From the NCBI GenBank assembly GCA_040881985.1, contig JBBECE010000028.1, positions 1 through 64,000 of the forward strand: DNA of 64,000 nucleotides. The letters run 5' to 3'. Shown piece by piece: positions 52,641 through 61,667 of the stretch (positions are counted from its first letter, which is position 1; every line of letters starts with the position of its first letter). The notes under the pieces were generated by a model that did no database searches, had not been told where the DNA came from, and was given only the letters and a program-made list of their open reading frames with translations. Both the position numbers and the translations under genes were made by a program. This DNA is from JBBECE01 sp040881985. Its GTDB lineage: Bacteria > Pseudomonadota > Alphaproteobacteria > Rhizobiales > Devosiaceae.

Positions 52641-53566
52641 GCGTCGATCTCATCATCCCGATCATCATGACGCTCATTCCGGCGGCAACGCCCATATTGC
52701 TCGCGGCACAGGGCGAGCTCGTCGCGGAGAAATCCGGCGTGCTCAATCTCGGCATCGAGGGCATGATGCTCACTGGCGCGGTCATCACCGCCGCGGTCAT
52801 GCTGATCACCGGGAACGTCTGGCTCGCCATTTTGTGCGCGGCGCTCGCCGCTTCCACCGCGGCGCTGATCTTCGGTTTCCTCACCCTTTCGCTTTCGGCC
52901 AATCAGGTGGCGACGGGTCTGGCGCTCACCATTCTCGGCACCGGGTTTTCCGCGCTGTTCGGCCAGCCTTTCACCGGCAAGGCGGTGCCGCTGTTCAAAT
53001 CGCCCTTCCCCGCCGAGCTCGCCGCCGATCCCTTCTGGCGCCTGTTTTTCGGCTATTCGCCGCTCGTCTATTTCTCGCTCGCCATGGTGGTTCTGATCTG
53101 GTGGTTCCTGCAGCGCACACGGCCGGGCCTGATCCTGAGGGCGGTGGGGGAATCCGACATTTCGGCCCATTCGATCGGTTATTCGGTGATCGGGGTGCGC
53201 TATCTGGCGGTCGCTTTCGGCGGCGCCATGGCCGGGATTGCGGGCGCCTGCTACCCGCTGATGCTCACTCCGCAATGGGTCGAGCGGCTGACCTCCGGCC
53301 GCGGCTGGATCGCACTGGCGCTGGTCGTCTTTGCCGCGTGGCGGCCGTTCCGGCTTCTCGCCGGCGCCTATTTCTTCGGCCTGGTCATGACGCTTGAAGT
53401 CTATGCCAAGGCGTCCGGCGGAGGCTTCCGCATCCTGCCTTCCGAGGCCTGGGCAGCGCTGCCGTATCTGGCAACAATTCTCGTGCTGGTGCTGATTTCG
53501 ATGCGCAGATCAGGCAGCACGAGCGCACCGGCCTGCCTCGGCAAGCCGTTTATTCCCGCAACCTGA
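52637..53566 (+). CDS. Nucleoside/nucleobase-type ABC transporter permease 2
   Basis: A 309-residue inner-membrane permease of the YufQ type. The family segments EKSGVLNLGIEGMMLTGAVI near 33-52, LSANQVATGLALTILGTG and SGRGWIALALVVFAAWRP are present. ATG 52637 overlaps the stop of permease 1. The C-terminal tail SGSTSAPACLGKPFIPAT is variable. Confidence 0.92.
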   Translation: MSVDLIIPIIMTLIPAATPILLAAQGELVAEKSGVLNLGIEGMMLTGAVITAAVMLITGNVWLAILCAALAASTAALIFGFLTLSLSANQVATGLALTILGTGFSALFGQPFTGKAVPLFKSPFPAELAADPFWRLFFGYSPLVYFSLAMVVLIWWFLQRTRPGLILRAVGESDISAHSIGYSVIGVRYLAVAFGGAMAGIAGACYPLMLTPQWVERLTSGRGWIALALVVFAAWRPFRLLAGAYFFGLVMTLEVYAKASGGGFRILPSEAWAALPYLATILVLVLISMRRSGSTSAPACLGKPFIPAT

Positions 53567-53599
53567 CGCAACAAGAAACCTGAACAAGGAGACTCGAAC

Positions 53600-54688
53600 A
53601 TGAGAAACTTCAACCGCCGCACCGCCCTGAAGATCGGCGGCGCCGCGGCAGCCCTGCCGCTGCTCGGCGCACCTGCCTTCGCCCAGATGGACAAGGTGCG
53701 TGCCGCCTTCGTGCTGATCGGCACGCCCGACGACAATGGCTGGAACTTCGGCCATGACAACGGCCGCAAATACATGCTGGAGCAGCTCGGCGAGGACAAG
53801 GTCGAGACCACCGTCGTCACCGATGTCGCCGAAGGCCCGGACAGCGAGCGCGTCTTCCGCGAGCTCGCCCAGCAGGGCCACGACATCATCTTCGGAACGA
53901 GCTACGGCTTCGGCACCTACATGCTGCGCGTCGCCCCCGAATTCCCCGACACCAAGTTCGAATGGGCGACCGGCAGCGAGATGGCGCCGAATGTCTCGAT
54001 CTACAATGCCAAATTCCATGAGGGTCGCGCCGTCATCGGTACGATTGCCGGCATGATGTCGCAGACCGGTGTCGGCGCCTATATCGGCTCCTTCCCGATC
54101 CCCGAAGTGTTCATGGGCGCCAACGCCTTCCACCTCGCGGCGCGCAAGGTGAACGCCAATTTCATCACCAAGGTCGTCTATGTGGATTCGTGGTTCAACC
54201 CCCCCAAGGAAGCCGACCAGGCCCGCGCGCTGATCGACCAGGGCGTCGATGTCATCACCCAGCACACCGACGGACCGGCGGCCCTGCAGGTCGCCGAGGA
54301 ACGCGGGATTGTCGGCGGCTTCGGACAGGGCGCCGACATGAGCGCCTTCGCGCCCAATGCGCATTTGACTTCTATTATCGACATCTGGGGCCCCTACTAC
54401 ACCAAGGCGGTGAAGTCGGTTCTGGACGGCAACTGGACTTCAGGCAGTTCCTGGGAAGGACTGGCCTCGGGCGAAGTGCTGATCGGACCCTACAATCCGA
54501 AAATCCCGGCGGACGTCGTGGCGGCGGCGGAAGCCGTACGGCTCGGCATCATCGACGGCTCGATCCATCCCTTCGCAGGCCCGATCGTCGACACCGCCGG
54601 CAATGTGCGCGCCGCGGAAGGCGACATCGTCGACGACGGCGAGTTCTGGGCGAATGAAGCCTGGTACGCCGAAGGCATGGAAGTCTAA
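53600..54688 (+). CDS. BMP-family ABC transporter substrate-binding protein
   Basis: A 362-residue periplasmic binding protein of the basic-membrane-protein (PnrA/Med) family, which binds purine nucleosides and related bases. The signal is twin-arginine-like (FNRRTALKIGGAAAALPLLG, cleavage near AFA-Q at residue 29). Later blocks: GTPDDNGWNFGHDNGRKYML, HDIIFGTSYGFGTYM, HTDGPAALQVAEERG and IIDIWGPYYTKAVKSVLDGN. AAGGAG precedes the ATG at 53600. It is last in the transporter set, followed by a complex repeat. Confidence 0.92.
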   Translation: MRNFNRRTALKIGGAAAALPLLGAPAFAQMDKVRAAFVLIGTPDDNGWNFGHDNGRKYMLEQLGEDKVETTVVTDVAEGPDSERVFRELAQQGHDIIFGTSYGFGTYMLRVAPEFPDTKFEWATGSEMAPNVSIYNAKFHEGRAVIGTIAGMMSQTGVGAYIGSFPIPEVFMGANAFHLAARKVNANFITKVVYVDSWFNPPKEADQARALIDQGVDVITQHTDGPAALQVAEERGIVGGFGQGADMSAFAPNAHLTSIIDIWGPYYTKAVKSVLDGNWTSGSSWEGLASGEVLIGPYNPKIPADVVAAAEAVRLGIIDGSIHPFAGPIVDTAGNVRAAEGDIVDDGEFWANEAWYAEGMEV

Positions 54689-54716
54689 GCGTCAGGAACT
54701 CAGGCGCGTCAAACAG

Positions 54717-54848
54717 TCTGCCTCCCCCGGAAAGGGGAGGTCGGCCCGCAGGGCCGGGTGGGGGTTGATCCTTTTCCAATGCAGATCATGCTTGGCGAAA
54801 CTCCTCTGACCCCCACCCTACCCTCCGCCTTTCTGGGGGAGGGAAAAA
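54717..54848. repeat. Inverted pair of GC-rich intergenic repeat units
   Basis: The left unit (CCTCCCCCGGAAAGGGGAGG then GGGTGGGGGTTGATC, about 54720-54774) and the reverse complement of the right unit (CCTCCCCCAGAAAGGCGGAGG then GGGTGGGGGTCAG, about 54807-54848) are clearly the same element in opposite orientation, with a short spacer. RNA from this region could form a large hairpin between the binding-protein gene and puuD. It may insulate or attenuate; some alphaproteobacterial genomes carry many copies of such palindromic repeats. Confidence 0.65.
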
Positions 54849-54852
54849 GACT

Positions 54853-56094
54853 ATGACCGACACCGCGATCCTTTACGAATGGCTCGCCTTGGCGATCCGC
54901 TGGGCGCATGTCGTCACCGGCATCGCCTGGATCGGCTCGTCCTTCTATTTCATCGCCCTCGACCTCGGGCTCCGAAAGAATCCCGGCCTGCCCGATTTCG
55001 TCTCCGGCGAGGAATGGCAGGTCCACGGCGGCGGTTTCTACCGCATGCAGAAATACATGATCGCCCCGCCCGAACTGCCCGAGCATCTCGTCTGGTTCAA
55101 ATGGGAAAGCTACGCGACCTGGCTCACCGGGGTCGCCATGCTGGCGGTCGTCTATTATCTCGGCGCCGACCTCTACCTCATCGACCGCGCCGTCCTCGAC
55201 ATCGACGCCCCCGCCGCGATCCTCATTTCGCTCGCCTCGATCGGGGCCGGCTGGCTGATCTATGACTTGCTCTGCAAATCGCCCTTGGGCAGGTCCGACA
55301 CCGGTCTGATGGCCGTCCTCTTCGGCGTCCTCGTCTTCATGGCCTGGGGCTACACAAACCTCTTCACCGGCCGCGCCGCGTTCCTGCATCTCGGCGCCTT
55401 CACCGCCACGATCATGTCGGCCAACGTCTTCTTCATCATCATTCCGAACCAGAAGATCGTCGTCGCCGACATGAAGGCCGGCCGCACTCCCGCCGCGCAT
55501 CTCGGCAAAGCGGCCAAGCAGCGATCGCTGCATAACAACTACCTGACCCTGCCGGTCATCTTCTTCATGCTGTCGAACCACTATCCGCTGGCCTTCGCGA
55601 CCCAATGGAACTGGCTGATCGCCGCGCTGATCTTTCTCATCGGCGTGGTGATAAGGCATTTCTTCAATACGAAACACCGTGGGGGCGGGCTGCTCTATTG
55701 GCCGTGGCTCGCTGCCATCGTTCTTTTTATTCTCATCATGTGGCTGTCGACCGGCCCCAAACTTTTCCCCTCGGCCGGTGACGAAGCCACCGCCTCGCGA
55801 GCTGCTTCGACCTTCATGCAAGTCGAAAGTTTCGCCGCCGCCCGCGACGTCGTGCAAAGCCGCTGCTCGATGTGCCACGCGCAAGCGCCGGTCTGGGAAG
55901 GCATCCGTCAGGCGCCCAATCAGGTCCATCTCGACACCGATCCCGCCATCGCCGCGCGGGCCCGCGAGATTTACGTCCAGGCCGGCGTCTCCCGCGCCAT
56001 GCCGCCCGGCAACGTCACCGAAATCACCGACGAGGAACGCAGCGCTCTCATCGCCTGGTATCGCGACGGAAGCTCTGCCGGAGCCTGGCTATGA
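54853..56094 (+). CDS. puuD: Urate hydroxylase PuuD (membrane, cytochrome c domain)
   Basis: A 413-residue integral membrane urate oxidase. Eight or so membrane helices occupy the first 320 residues (IRWAHVVTGIAWIGSSFYFI near 13-32; NNYLTLPVIFFMLSNHYPLA near 230), and a C-terminal periplasmic cytochrome c domain has the haem site CSMCH near 345 and the distal methionine in AMPPGN near 390. It oxidises urate to 5-hydroxyisourate and passes electrons to the respiratory chain instead of forming peroxide. Its stop overlaps guaD (ATGA at 56091). Confidence 0.95.
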   Translation: MTDTAILYEWLALAIRWAHVVTGIAWIGSSFYFIALDLGLRKNPGLPDFVSGEEWQVHGGGFYRMQKYMIAPPELPEHLVWFKWESYATWLTGVAMLAVVYYLGADLYLIDRAVLDIDAPAAILISLASIGAGWLIYDLLCKSPLGRSDTGLMAVLFGVLVFMAWGYTNLFTGRAAFLHLGAFTATIMSANVFFIIIPNQKIVVADMKAGRTPAAHLGKAAKQRSLHNNYLTLPVIFFMLSNHYPLAFATQWNWLIAALIFLIGVVIRHFFNTKHRGGGLLYWPWLAAIVLFILIMWLSTGPKLFPSAGDEATASRAASTFMQVESFAAARDVVQSRCSMCHAQAPVWEGIRQAPNQVHLDTDPAIAARAREIYVQAGVSRAMPPGNVTEITDEERSALIAWYRDGSSAGAWL

Positions 56095-57446
56095 CGCGCA
56101 CAATTTTGCGCGGCCGGATTCTGACGTTCCTGCGCGAACCGGAATCGGAGCGGGATAAGTCCTCCTATCGCTATCTCGAGGACGGATTCATCACCATCGA
56201 AAATGGCCGTATCGTCGAGGTGGCAGAAGTTCATGGAAGTGGCGCATACGAAGCGCAGAAGTTCAACGAGGAAGCGTCGATAATCGACCATCGTCCGCAT
56301 CTTCTGATGCCGGGCTTCATCGACCCGCATATCCACTATTCGCAGATGCAAATCGTCGGCTCCTACGCCCCTTCGCTCCTCGAATGGCTCAATCGCTATA
56401 CCTTTGTCGAAGAACAGAAATTCGCCGATTCCGCGCACGCCGCGCGGATCGCCGGCGCCTTCATGGACGAGATGATTCGCGTCGGCACCACGACCGCGGC
56501 GGCCTTCTGCACCGTCCACAAGGCCTCCGTCGACGCCTATTTCCGCGCCGCCGCCGCCCGTAACCTGTTGATGATAGGGGGAAAAGTGCTGATGGACCGG
56601 GGGGCGCCCAAACCCCTGACCGACACCCCTCAGTCGGCCTATGACGATACGAAAACCCTGATAAATCAATGGCATGGCAAGGGTCGGGCGCTCTACGCCA
56701 TCGCCCCCCGCTTCGCCCTGACCTCGACCCCCGAACAGCTTGAAATCGCTGGGGTTTTGGCCCGGGAGCATCCCGACTGCTACGTCGAAACCCACCTCAA
56801 CGAGAATCTCGCCGAGATCGCCGAGGCTGCGCGGCTCTTTCCCGATTCCCCGCATTACACTGGAATCTATGAGAAATTCGGCTTGCTCGGGCCAAAAACC
56901 CTGCTTGGACATGTGATCCACCCGACCGACGCCGAAATCGCGCTGATAGCTGAAACCCGTTCAGTTTCAGTGCATTGCCCGACCTCGAACCTCTTCCTCG
57001 GCTCCGGCCTTTTCGACCGCGAACGCCTCGCCGGGGCCGGCGTCAGGGTGGCGCTCGCCACCGACATCGGCGGCGGCACCTCCTATTCGATGCTGCAAAC
57101 CCTTGATGCGGCTTACAAAATCTCCCAGCTTCGCGGTGGCCGCCTGCATCCCCTCCTCGGCTTTTACATGCTCACCCTCGGCAATGCCCGGGCGCTCGCG
57201 CTCGAGGATCGTATCGGCACGCTAAGTGTTGGCTCCGACGCCGATATTCTGGTTCTCGATGCGGGGGCGACGCCAGCCGGCGGGCTTCGGATGGAGACGG
57301 TTTCCTCGCTTGCCGGCGAGCTGTTTCTGCTCCAGACCATCGGCGACGACCGCCATGTCGTCGAGACCTATGTGGCGGGAAAAGCTATGAAATCCGCCCC
57401 GCCCGCCGGTGTGGTCGAACCCAAACAAGGAGGACACCTTGGCTGA
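56091..57446 (+). CDS. guaD: Guanine deaminase (amidohydrolase type)
   Basis: A 451-residue zinc-dependent deaminase converting guanine to xanthine. The metal-binding HxH is in GFIDPHIHYSQMQ near residues 76-88, WLNRYTFVEEQKFAD follows, and ETHLNENLAE, GHVIHPTDAE, HCPTSNLFLGSG and ATDIGGGTSYSMLQT are typical. ATG 56091 overlaps the puuD stop; a longer frame from 55872 lies inside puuD. It overlaps the start of glcB by 8 bases. It feeds xanthine to XdhAB. Confidence 0.95.
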   Translation: MTRTILRGRILTFLREPESERDKSSYRYLEDGFITIENGRIVEVAEVHGSGAYEAQKFNEEASIIDHRPHLLMPGFIDPHIHYSQMQIVGSYAPSLLEWLNRYTFVEEQKFADSAHAARIAGAFMDEMIRVGTTTAAAFCTVHKASVDAYFRAAAARNLLMIGGKVLMDRGAPKPLTDTPQSAYDDTKTLINQWHGKGRALYAIAPRFALTSTPEQLEIAGVLAREHPDCYVETHLNENLAEIAEAARLFPDSPHYTGIYEKFGLLGPKTLLGHVIHPTDAEIALIAETRSVSVHCPTSNLFLGSGLFDRERLAGAGVRVALATDIGGGTSYSMLQTLDAAYKISQLRGGRLHPLLGFYMLTLGNARALALEDRIGTLSVGSDADILVLDAGATPAGGLRMETVSSLAGELFLLQTIGDDRHVVETYVAGKAMKSAPPAGVVEPKQGGHLG

Positions 57447-59610
57447 TGACCAACGAGCCGGGCTGATAATCGCCGATGAGCTCGTCGATTTCATCGAGAA
57501 CGAAGCTCTGCCCGGACTGCCCGTCTCCGCCGCTAACTTCTGGCGCGGATTGGCAAAAATCGTCGCCGCCTTCGGCCCGCGCAACCGCGCGCTCGTTGCC
57601 AAACGCGCCGAACTCCAGACCAGAATCGACACCTGGCACGGCGAACACGGTCCCGTCGCGAGCGATCCCAAGGCCTATGAGACCTTTTTGCGTGAGATCG
57701 GCTATCTCGTTGAAGAGCCGGAAGATTTCACCATCGAGACGACCGGCCTCGACCCCGAGATCACCACCATCTGCGGCCCGCAGCTCGTGGTTCCGGTCAA
57801 CAATGCCCGCTACGCGCTCAACGCCGCCAACGCCCGCTGGGGCTCGCTGTACGATGCCTATTACGGCACCGATGTCATCCCGTCGACGGACGAACTAACC
57901 CCCGGTAAAACTTACAATCCCAGGCGCGGCGCCGTGGTCTTTGCCGCCGTCGCCGAGTTTCTCGACAAGACTTTTCCCCTTGCCAAGGGCTCCCACAAAT
58001 CGGTCACCGGCTACGAACTCGACCGCACAGCCGGCGGCGTCTGGCTCGACATCGTGACGCCCTCGGTCAAGACTACCCTTGAACATCCCAACGCTTTTGC
58101 CGGCTATGCGCACCACGGCGACCGCGGCGCCATCCTGCTCACCCACCACAACCTGCATGTCGAACTCTCGATCGACCGCGACCATCCGGTCGGCAAGACC
58201 CACCCGGCCGGCCTCGCCGATGTGCTGATCGAGGCAGCGGTCACCACCATCGAGGATTGCGAGGATTCCGTCGCCGCGGTCGACGCCGCCGACAAGGTCG
58301 GCGTCTATCGCAACTGGCTCGGCCTGATGACCGGCAGCCTCGAGGCGAGCTTTGAAAAGGCGGGTAAAATCGTTCGCCGGACGCTGGCTCCCGACCGCTA
58401 CTACACCAGCCCCGACGGCGCCGAGGTGACGCTGAAAGGCCGGGCCCTGCTGCTGGTCAGGAACGTCGGCCACCTGATGGTGACCGATGCGGTGCGCGAT
58501 CCAGACGGCAATCCGATCGGCGAGGGCTTGCTCGACGCCGCGGTGACCTCGCTCTGCGCCATGCACGACCGGCTGACCGGCGCGAACTCGGCGACCGGGG
58601 CGATCTACATCGTCAAACCGAAAATGCACGGGCCGGAAGAGATTGAATTCGCCTGCGATCTTTTCGCGGCGGTCGAGGCCATGCTCGGCCTGCCCGCGCA
58701 CACAATCAAGATCGGCATCATGGACGAAGAGCGCCGCGCCTCGGCCAACCTCAAAGCCGGCATCCATGCCGCGCGGCATCGGGTGTTTTTCATCAACACC
58801 GGTTTTCTCGACCGCACCGGCGACGAGATTCATACCGCCATGCGCGCCGGTCCGGTCGCCCGCAAGGGCGAGATGAAGACCCAGCCCTGGCTCGCTGCCT
58901 ATGAAGATCGCAATGTGATGATCGGCCTTGCCTGCGGCTTTCCCGGCCGGGCCCAGATCGGCAAGGGCATGTGGACTGCCCCCGACCTGATGGCCGACAT
59001 GCTCAGGACAAAGGGCGCCCATCCGGCCCAGGGCGCCAACTGCGCCTGGGTGCCTTCGCCCACCGCCGCGACGCTGCATGCGCTCCACTATCATGAGGTC
59101 GACGTGTTCGCAGCCCAGAAGCGCCGCCACAACGCGCCGACCCCGCCCCTCACCGAGATTTTTTCGATGCCGGCGATCGATCCGAAGGAGCTGAGCGCCG
59201 GGGACGTCGCCAAGGAACTTGACAACAATGCCCAGGGCATTCTCGGCTATGTCGTGCGCTGGGTCGACCAGGGCGTCGGCTGCTCGAAAGTGCCCGACCT
59301 CAATGACGTGGCGCTGATGGAAGACCGCGCGACCTGTCGGATTTCCTCCCAGCACATCGCCAACTGGCTCGCCCACGGCGTCGTCAGCCGCCATCAGGTG
59401 GAGGCGACGTTCAAACGTATGGCGGCGATCGTCGACCGCCAGAACAGTGGCGATCCGGCCTATCGCCCGATGGCGCCCGGCCCCGACAAATCGATCGCGT
59501 TCCAGGCGGCCCTGCGGCTTGCGTTGGAGGGCGCCGGCCAGCCCTCCGGCTATACCGAGCCGATCCTCCACGAGATGCGGGCAAAGGCCAAGTCGGCGCG
59601 CGCCATTTGA
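57439..59610 (+). CDS. glcB: Malate synthase G
   Basis: A 723-residue enzyme that condenses glyoxylate with acetyl-CoA to malate, the same size as typical GlcB. Segments such as ELVVPVNNARYALNAANARW-like (here QLVVPVNNARYALNAANARW), GYVVRWVDQGVGCSKVPD, EERRASANLKAGI, GKGMWTAPDLMADML and LHYHEVDVFAAQ are conserved. The start is TTG 57439, 5 bases after AAGGAGG; a GTG at 57409 inside guaD has no ribosome site. Its place in the purine operon fits disposal of glyoxylate made by AllA. Confidence 0.95.
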   Translation: MADDQRAGLIIADELVDFIENEALPGLPVSAANFWRGLAKIVAAFGPRNRALVAKRAELQTRIDTWHGEHGPVASDPKAYETFLREIGYLVEEPEDFTIETTGLDPEITTICGPQLVVPVNNARYALNAANARWGSLYDAYYGTDVIPSTDELTPGKTYNPRRGAVVFAAVAEFLDKTFPLAKGSHKSVTGYELDRTAGGVWLDIVTPSVKTTLEHPNAFAGYAHHGDRGAILLTHHNLHVELSIDRDHPVGKTHPAGLADVLIEAAVTTIEDCEDSVAAVDAADKVGVYRNWLGLMTGSLEASFEKAGKIVRRTLAPDRYYTSPDGAEVTLKGRALLLVRNVGHLMVTDAVRDPDGNPIGEGLLDAAVTSLCAMHDRLTGANSATGAIYIVKPKMHGPEEIEFACDLFAAVEAMLGLPAHTIKIGIMDEERRASANLKAGIHAARHRVFFINTGFLDRTGDEIHTAMRAGPVARKGEMKTQPWLAAYEDRNVMIGLACGFPGRAQIGKGMWTAPDLMADMLRTKGAHPAQGANCAWVPSPTAATLHALHYHEVDVFAAQKRRHNAPTPPLTEIFSMPAIDPKELSAGDVAKELDNNAQGILGYVVRWVDQGVGCSKVPDLNDVALMEDRATCRISSQHIANWLAHGVVSRHQVEATFKRMAAIVDRQNSGDPAYRPMAPGPDKSIAFQAALRLALEGAGQPSGYTEPILHEMRAKAKSARAI

Positions 59611-59663
59611 TCTATACTGGCGCCGGACGCCGAATGCGCCGCAGCCAATCAGGAGAGAAATTC

Positions 59664-59867
59664 ATGTCCATGCTGAAAATCATCGAGGTCCTGGCCGAAT
59701 CCGAGAAGAGCTGGGAAGACGCCGCCCGCACCGCTGTCGCCAACGCTGGCGAGACGCTGCGCGGGATCAAGTCGATCAATATCGAGAATTTCCAGGCAAC
59801 CGTCGCCGACGGCAAGATCAAGACGTTTCGGGTCAACGCTAAGATCTCCTTCATGCTGGATCGCTGA
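59664..59867 (+). CDS. Dodecin family flavin-binding protein
   Basis: A 67-residue dodecin. The motif EKSWEDAARTAVANAGETLR contains the tryptophan that stacks on flavin, followed by GIKSINIENFQATVADGKI and VNAKISFMLD. Dodecins form hollow dodecamers that store or buffer flavins. CAGGAGAG precedes ATG 59664. It ends the purine operon, where FAD-dependent xanthine dehydrogenase is made; a link to flavin supply is only a guess. Confidence 0.9.
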   Translation: MSMLKIIEVLAESEKSWEDAARTAVANAGETLRGIKSINIENFQATVADGKIKTFRVNAKISFMLDR

Positions 59868-59878
59868 GAGAAGCGATC
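59859..59878. terminator. Stem-loop between convergent dodecin and ade genes
   Basis: GATCGCT (59859-59865) and AGCGATC (59872-59878) form a 7-base stem with loop GAGAGA, spanning the dodecin stop and touching the end of ade. It lies between convergent genes and may act in both directions, though no T-tract is present. Confidence 0.4.
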
Positions 59879-61610
59879 AGCTGGCAGGACCCCCCTCCGG
59901 CGAGTCGACGAACGCGAACTTGTCGACGTCGAACAGGCCGAAATCAGTCATCTTCAGATGCGGGATGACCGGCAGCGCCAGGAACGAGACCAGCAGGAAC
60001 GGCTCCGGCAAGACGCAGCCGAGCGCCTTGGCCGCATCGCGCAATTCGTGCAGGCGCGCCGCCAACTCTTCGAAGGGCCGCAAACTCATCAGCCCGGCGA
60101 GCGGCAGCGCCAGCTCGGCGGTGACTTTTCCGTCGGCGACAACGGCGAAGCCGCCCTTCATCTCGATGATCCGGTTGACCGCCAGGGCCATGTCGGCGTC
60201 ACTCGCGCCGACGACTGTGATGTTGTGGCTGTCGTGCCCGACCGAGGAGGCGATGGCCCCGCGCTTGAGGCCGAAGCCGGTGACGAAGCCGCGTCCGATA
60301 TTGCCGTTGATCCCGTGCCGCTCGACCACCGCGACCTTGATCACGTCGGCTTTCAAATCCGGCAACAGCCCGCGCTCCGAGGCGGCAAGGCTGGCGCTCT
60401 GGCGATGGGTGATGATCACGCCGGGCCTTACTTCCATCACCGGGATTTCGTTGCGCCCGGGCCGGGCCGGGACGACAAAATCGTCAGTGCTGACTTTTTT
60501 TGCCTTCATCGAGGCGAGCCCGACCGGGGGGATGGTGGCCCGCGACGCGAATAGGTCCGGCCCGACTTCACGGCCGCCGACGATGACGCCCGACACCCGG
60601 CAATCCTCAAGATCGTCGAGTAGCGCGATGTCGGCGCGCCAGCCCGGCGCGACGTGGCCGCGGTCCCTCAGCCCGAAAATGCGGGCGCCCGAATGCGAGG
60701 CGGCGCGATAGGCGTGATGCACCGGCGCGCCCCCGGCGATCAGCCGCCGGATCATCGAATCGAGATGGCCTTCCTCGGCAATATCGAGCGGATTGCGGTC
60801 GTCGGTGCATAACCCGACGAAAGACGACGTATTCCCGTCGAGGATTTCGGCCAGCGCATCGAGGTCTTTCGAGACCGAGCCCTCGCGGATGAGGATCGCC
60901 ATGCCCTTCTTGAGCTTTTCGCGAGCCTCGGCGGCCCCCGTCGCCTCGTGGTCGGTGCGGATGCCCGCCGCGAGATAGCCATTGAGCGCCAGCCCCGAGA
61001 CCAGCGGCGCGTGCCCGTCGATATGCTTGCCCTGGAAGGCGACGAGTTTGGCAACGATGCCCGGATCGCCTGCCAGAACCCCGGGGTAATTCATCATTTC
61101 GGCGAGCCCGATCACCTTCGGATGGCCGGCAAAGGCCAGAAGTTCGCCGATCTCGAGCCGCGCCCCTGCCGTCTCGAAGGGCGTCGCCGGCACGCAGGAC
61201 GAGAGATTGACCCTCAGGTCGATCGCTAGCCGTTCGGCGCAGTCAAGAAAATACCTTATGCCCGGAGCTCCGAGCACATTGGCAATCTCGTGCGGGTCGC
61301 AGATTGCGGTCGTCACGCCGTGCGGCAGCACGCAGCGGTCGTACTCGAAGGGCGTCACCAGCGAGGATTCAATGTGCAGATGCGTGTCGACGAAGCCGGG
61401 CACCGCGAACCGGCCCGCCCCATCGATCACCCGTTGACCTTCATAACTTGCATGGGTGCCGACGATCCGGTCGCCGACGATGGCAATGTCGGTTGTCTCG
61501 ATTTCGCCGGTGATGATGTCGAGTTTTAGGACATTTCGGATCACGAGGTCGGCGGGCACTTTCCCGGCGCCGGCCTTGATCATTCGGGTCAAAAGTTCCG
61601 CCGAGATCAT
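59877..61610 (-). CDS. ade: Adenine deaminase
   Basis: A 577-residue amidohydrolase that converts adenine to hypoxanthine. The HxH motif is in PGFVDTHLHIESSLVTPFEY near residues 85-95, the H/E cluster in CDPHEIANVLG, and the C-terminal Ade domain has VGHDSHNITVVGASDADMAL. ATG 61610 with CAGGGAG 5-9 bases upstream is preferred to TTG 61628. It is downstream of the pseudouridine genes with a 57-base gap and convergent with dodecin. Its product can enter XdhAB. Confidence 0.94.
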   Translation of the reverse strand: MISAELLTRMIKAGAGKVPADLVIRNVLKLDIITGEIETTDIAIVGDRIVGTHASYEGQRVIDGAGRFAVPGFVDTHLHIESSLVTPFEYDRCVLPHGVTTAICDPHEIANVLGAPGIRYFLDCAERLAIDLRVNLSSCVPATPFETAGARLEIGELLAFAGHPKVIGLAEMMNYPGVLAGDPGIVAKLVAFQGKHIDGHAPLVSGLALNGYLAAGIRTDHEATGAAEAREKLKKGMAILIREGSVSKDLDALAEILDGNTSSFVGLCTDDRNPLDIAEEGHLDSMIRRLIAGGAPVHHAYRAASHSGARIFGLRDRGHVAPGWRADIALLDDLEDCRVSGVIVGGREVGPDLFASRATIPPVGLASMKAKKVSTDDFVVPARPGRNEIPVMEVRPGVIITHRQSASLAASERGLLPDLKADVIKVAVVERHGINGNIGRGFVTGFGLKRGAIASSVGHDSHNITVVGASDADMALAVNRIIEMKGGFAVVADGKVTAELALPLAGLMSLRPFEELAARLHELRDAAKALGCVLPEPFLLVSFLALPVIPHLKMTDFGLFDVDKFAFVDSPEGGPAS

Positions 61611-61667
61611 CCCGTCTCCCTGCGTCAAAGCCGGAGTGTCGAGCGAGATTCACGCCGGGTCAATGCG

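Noticed and set aside
57895..59571. 558-codon frame opposite glcB
   Set aside because: Antisense shadow of malate synthase G, with no domain and no ribosome site.
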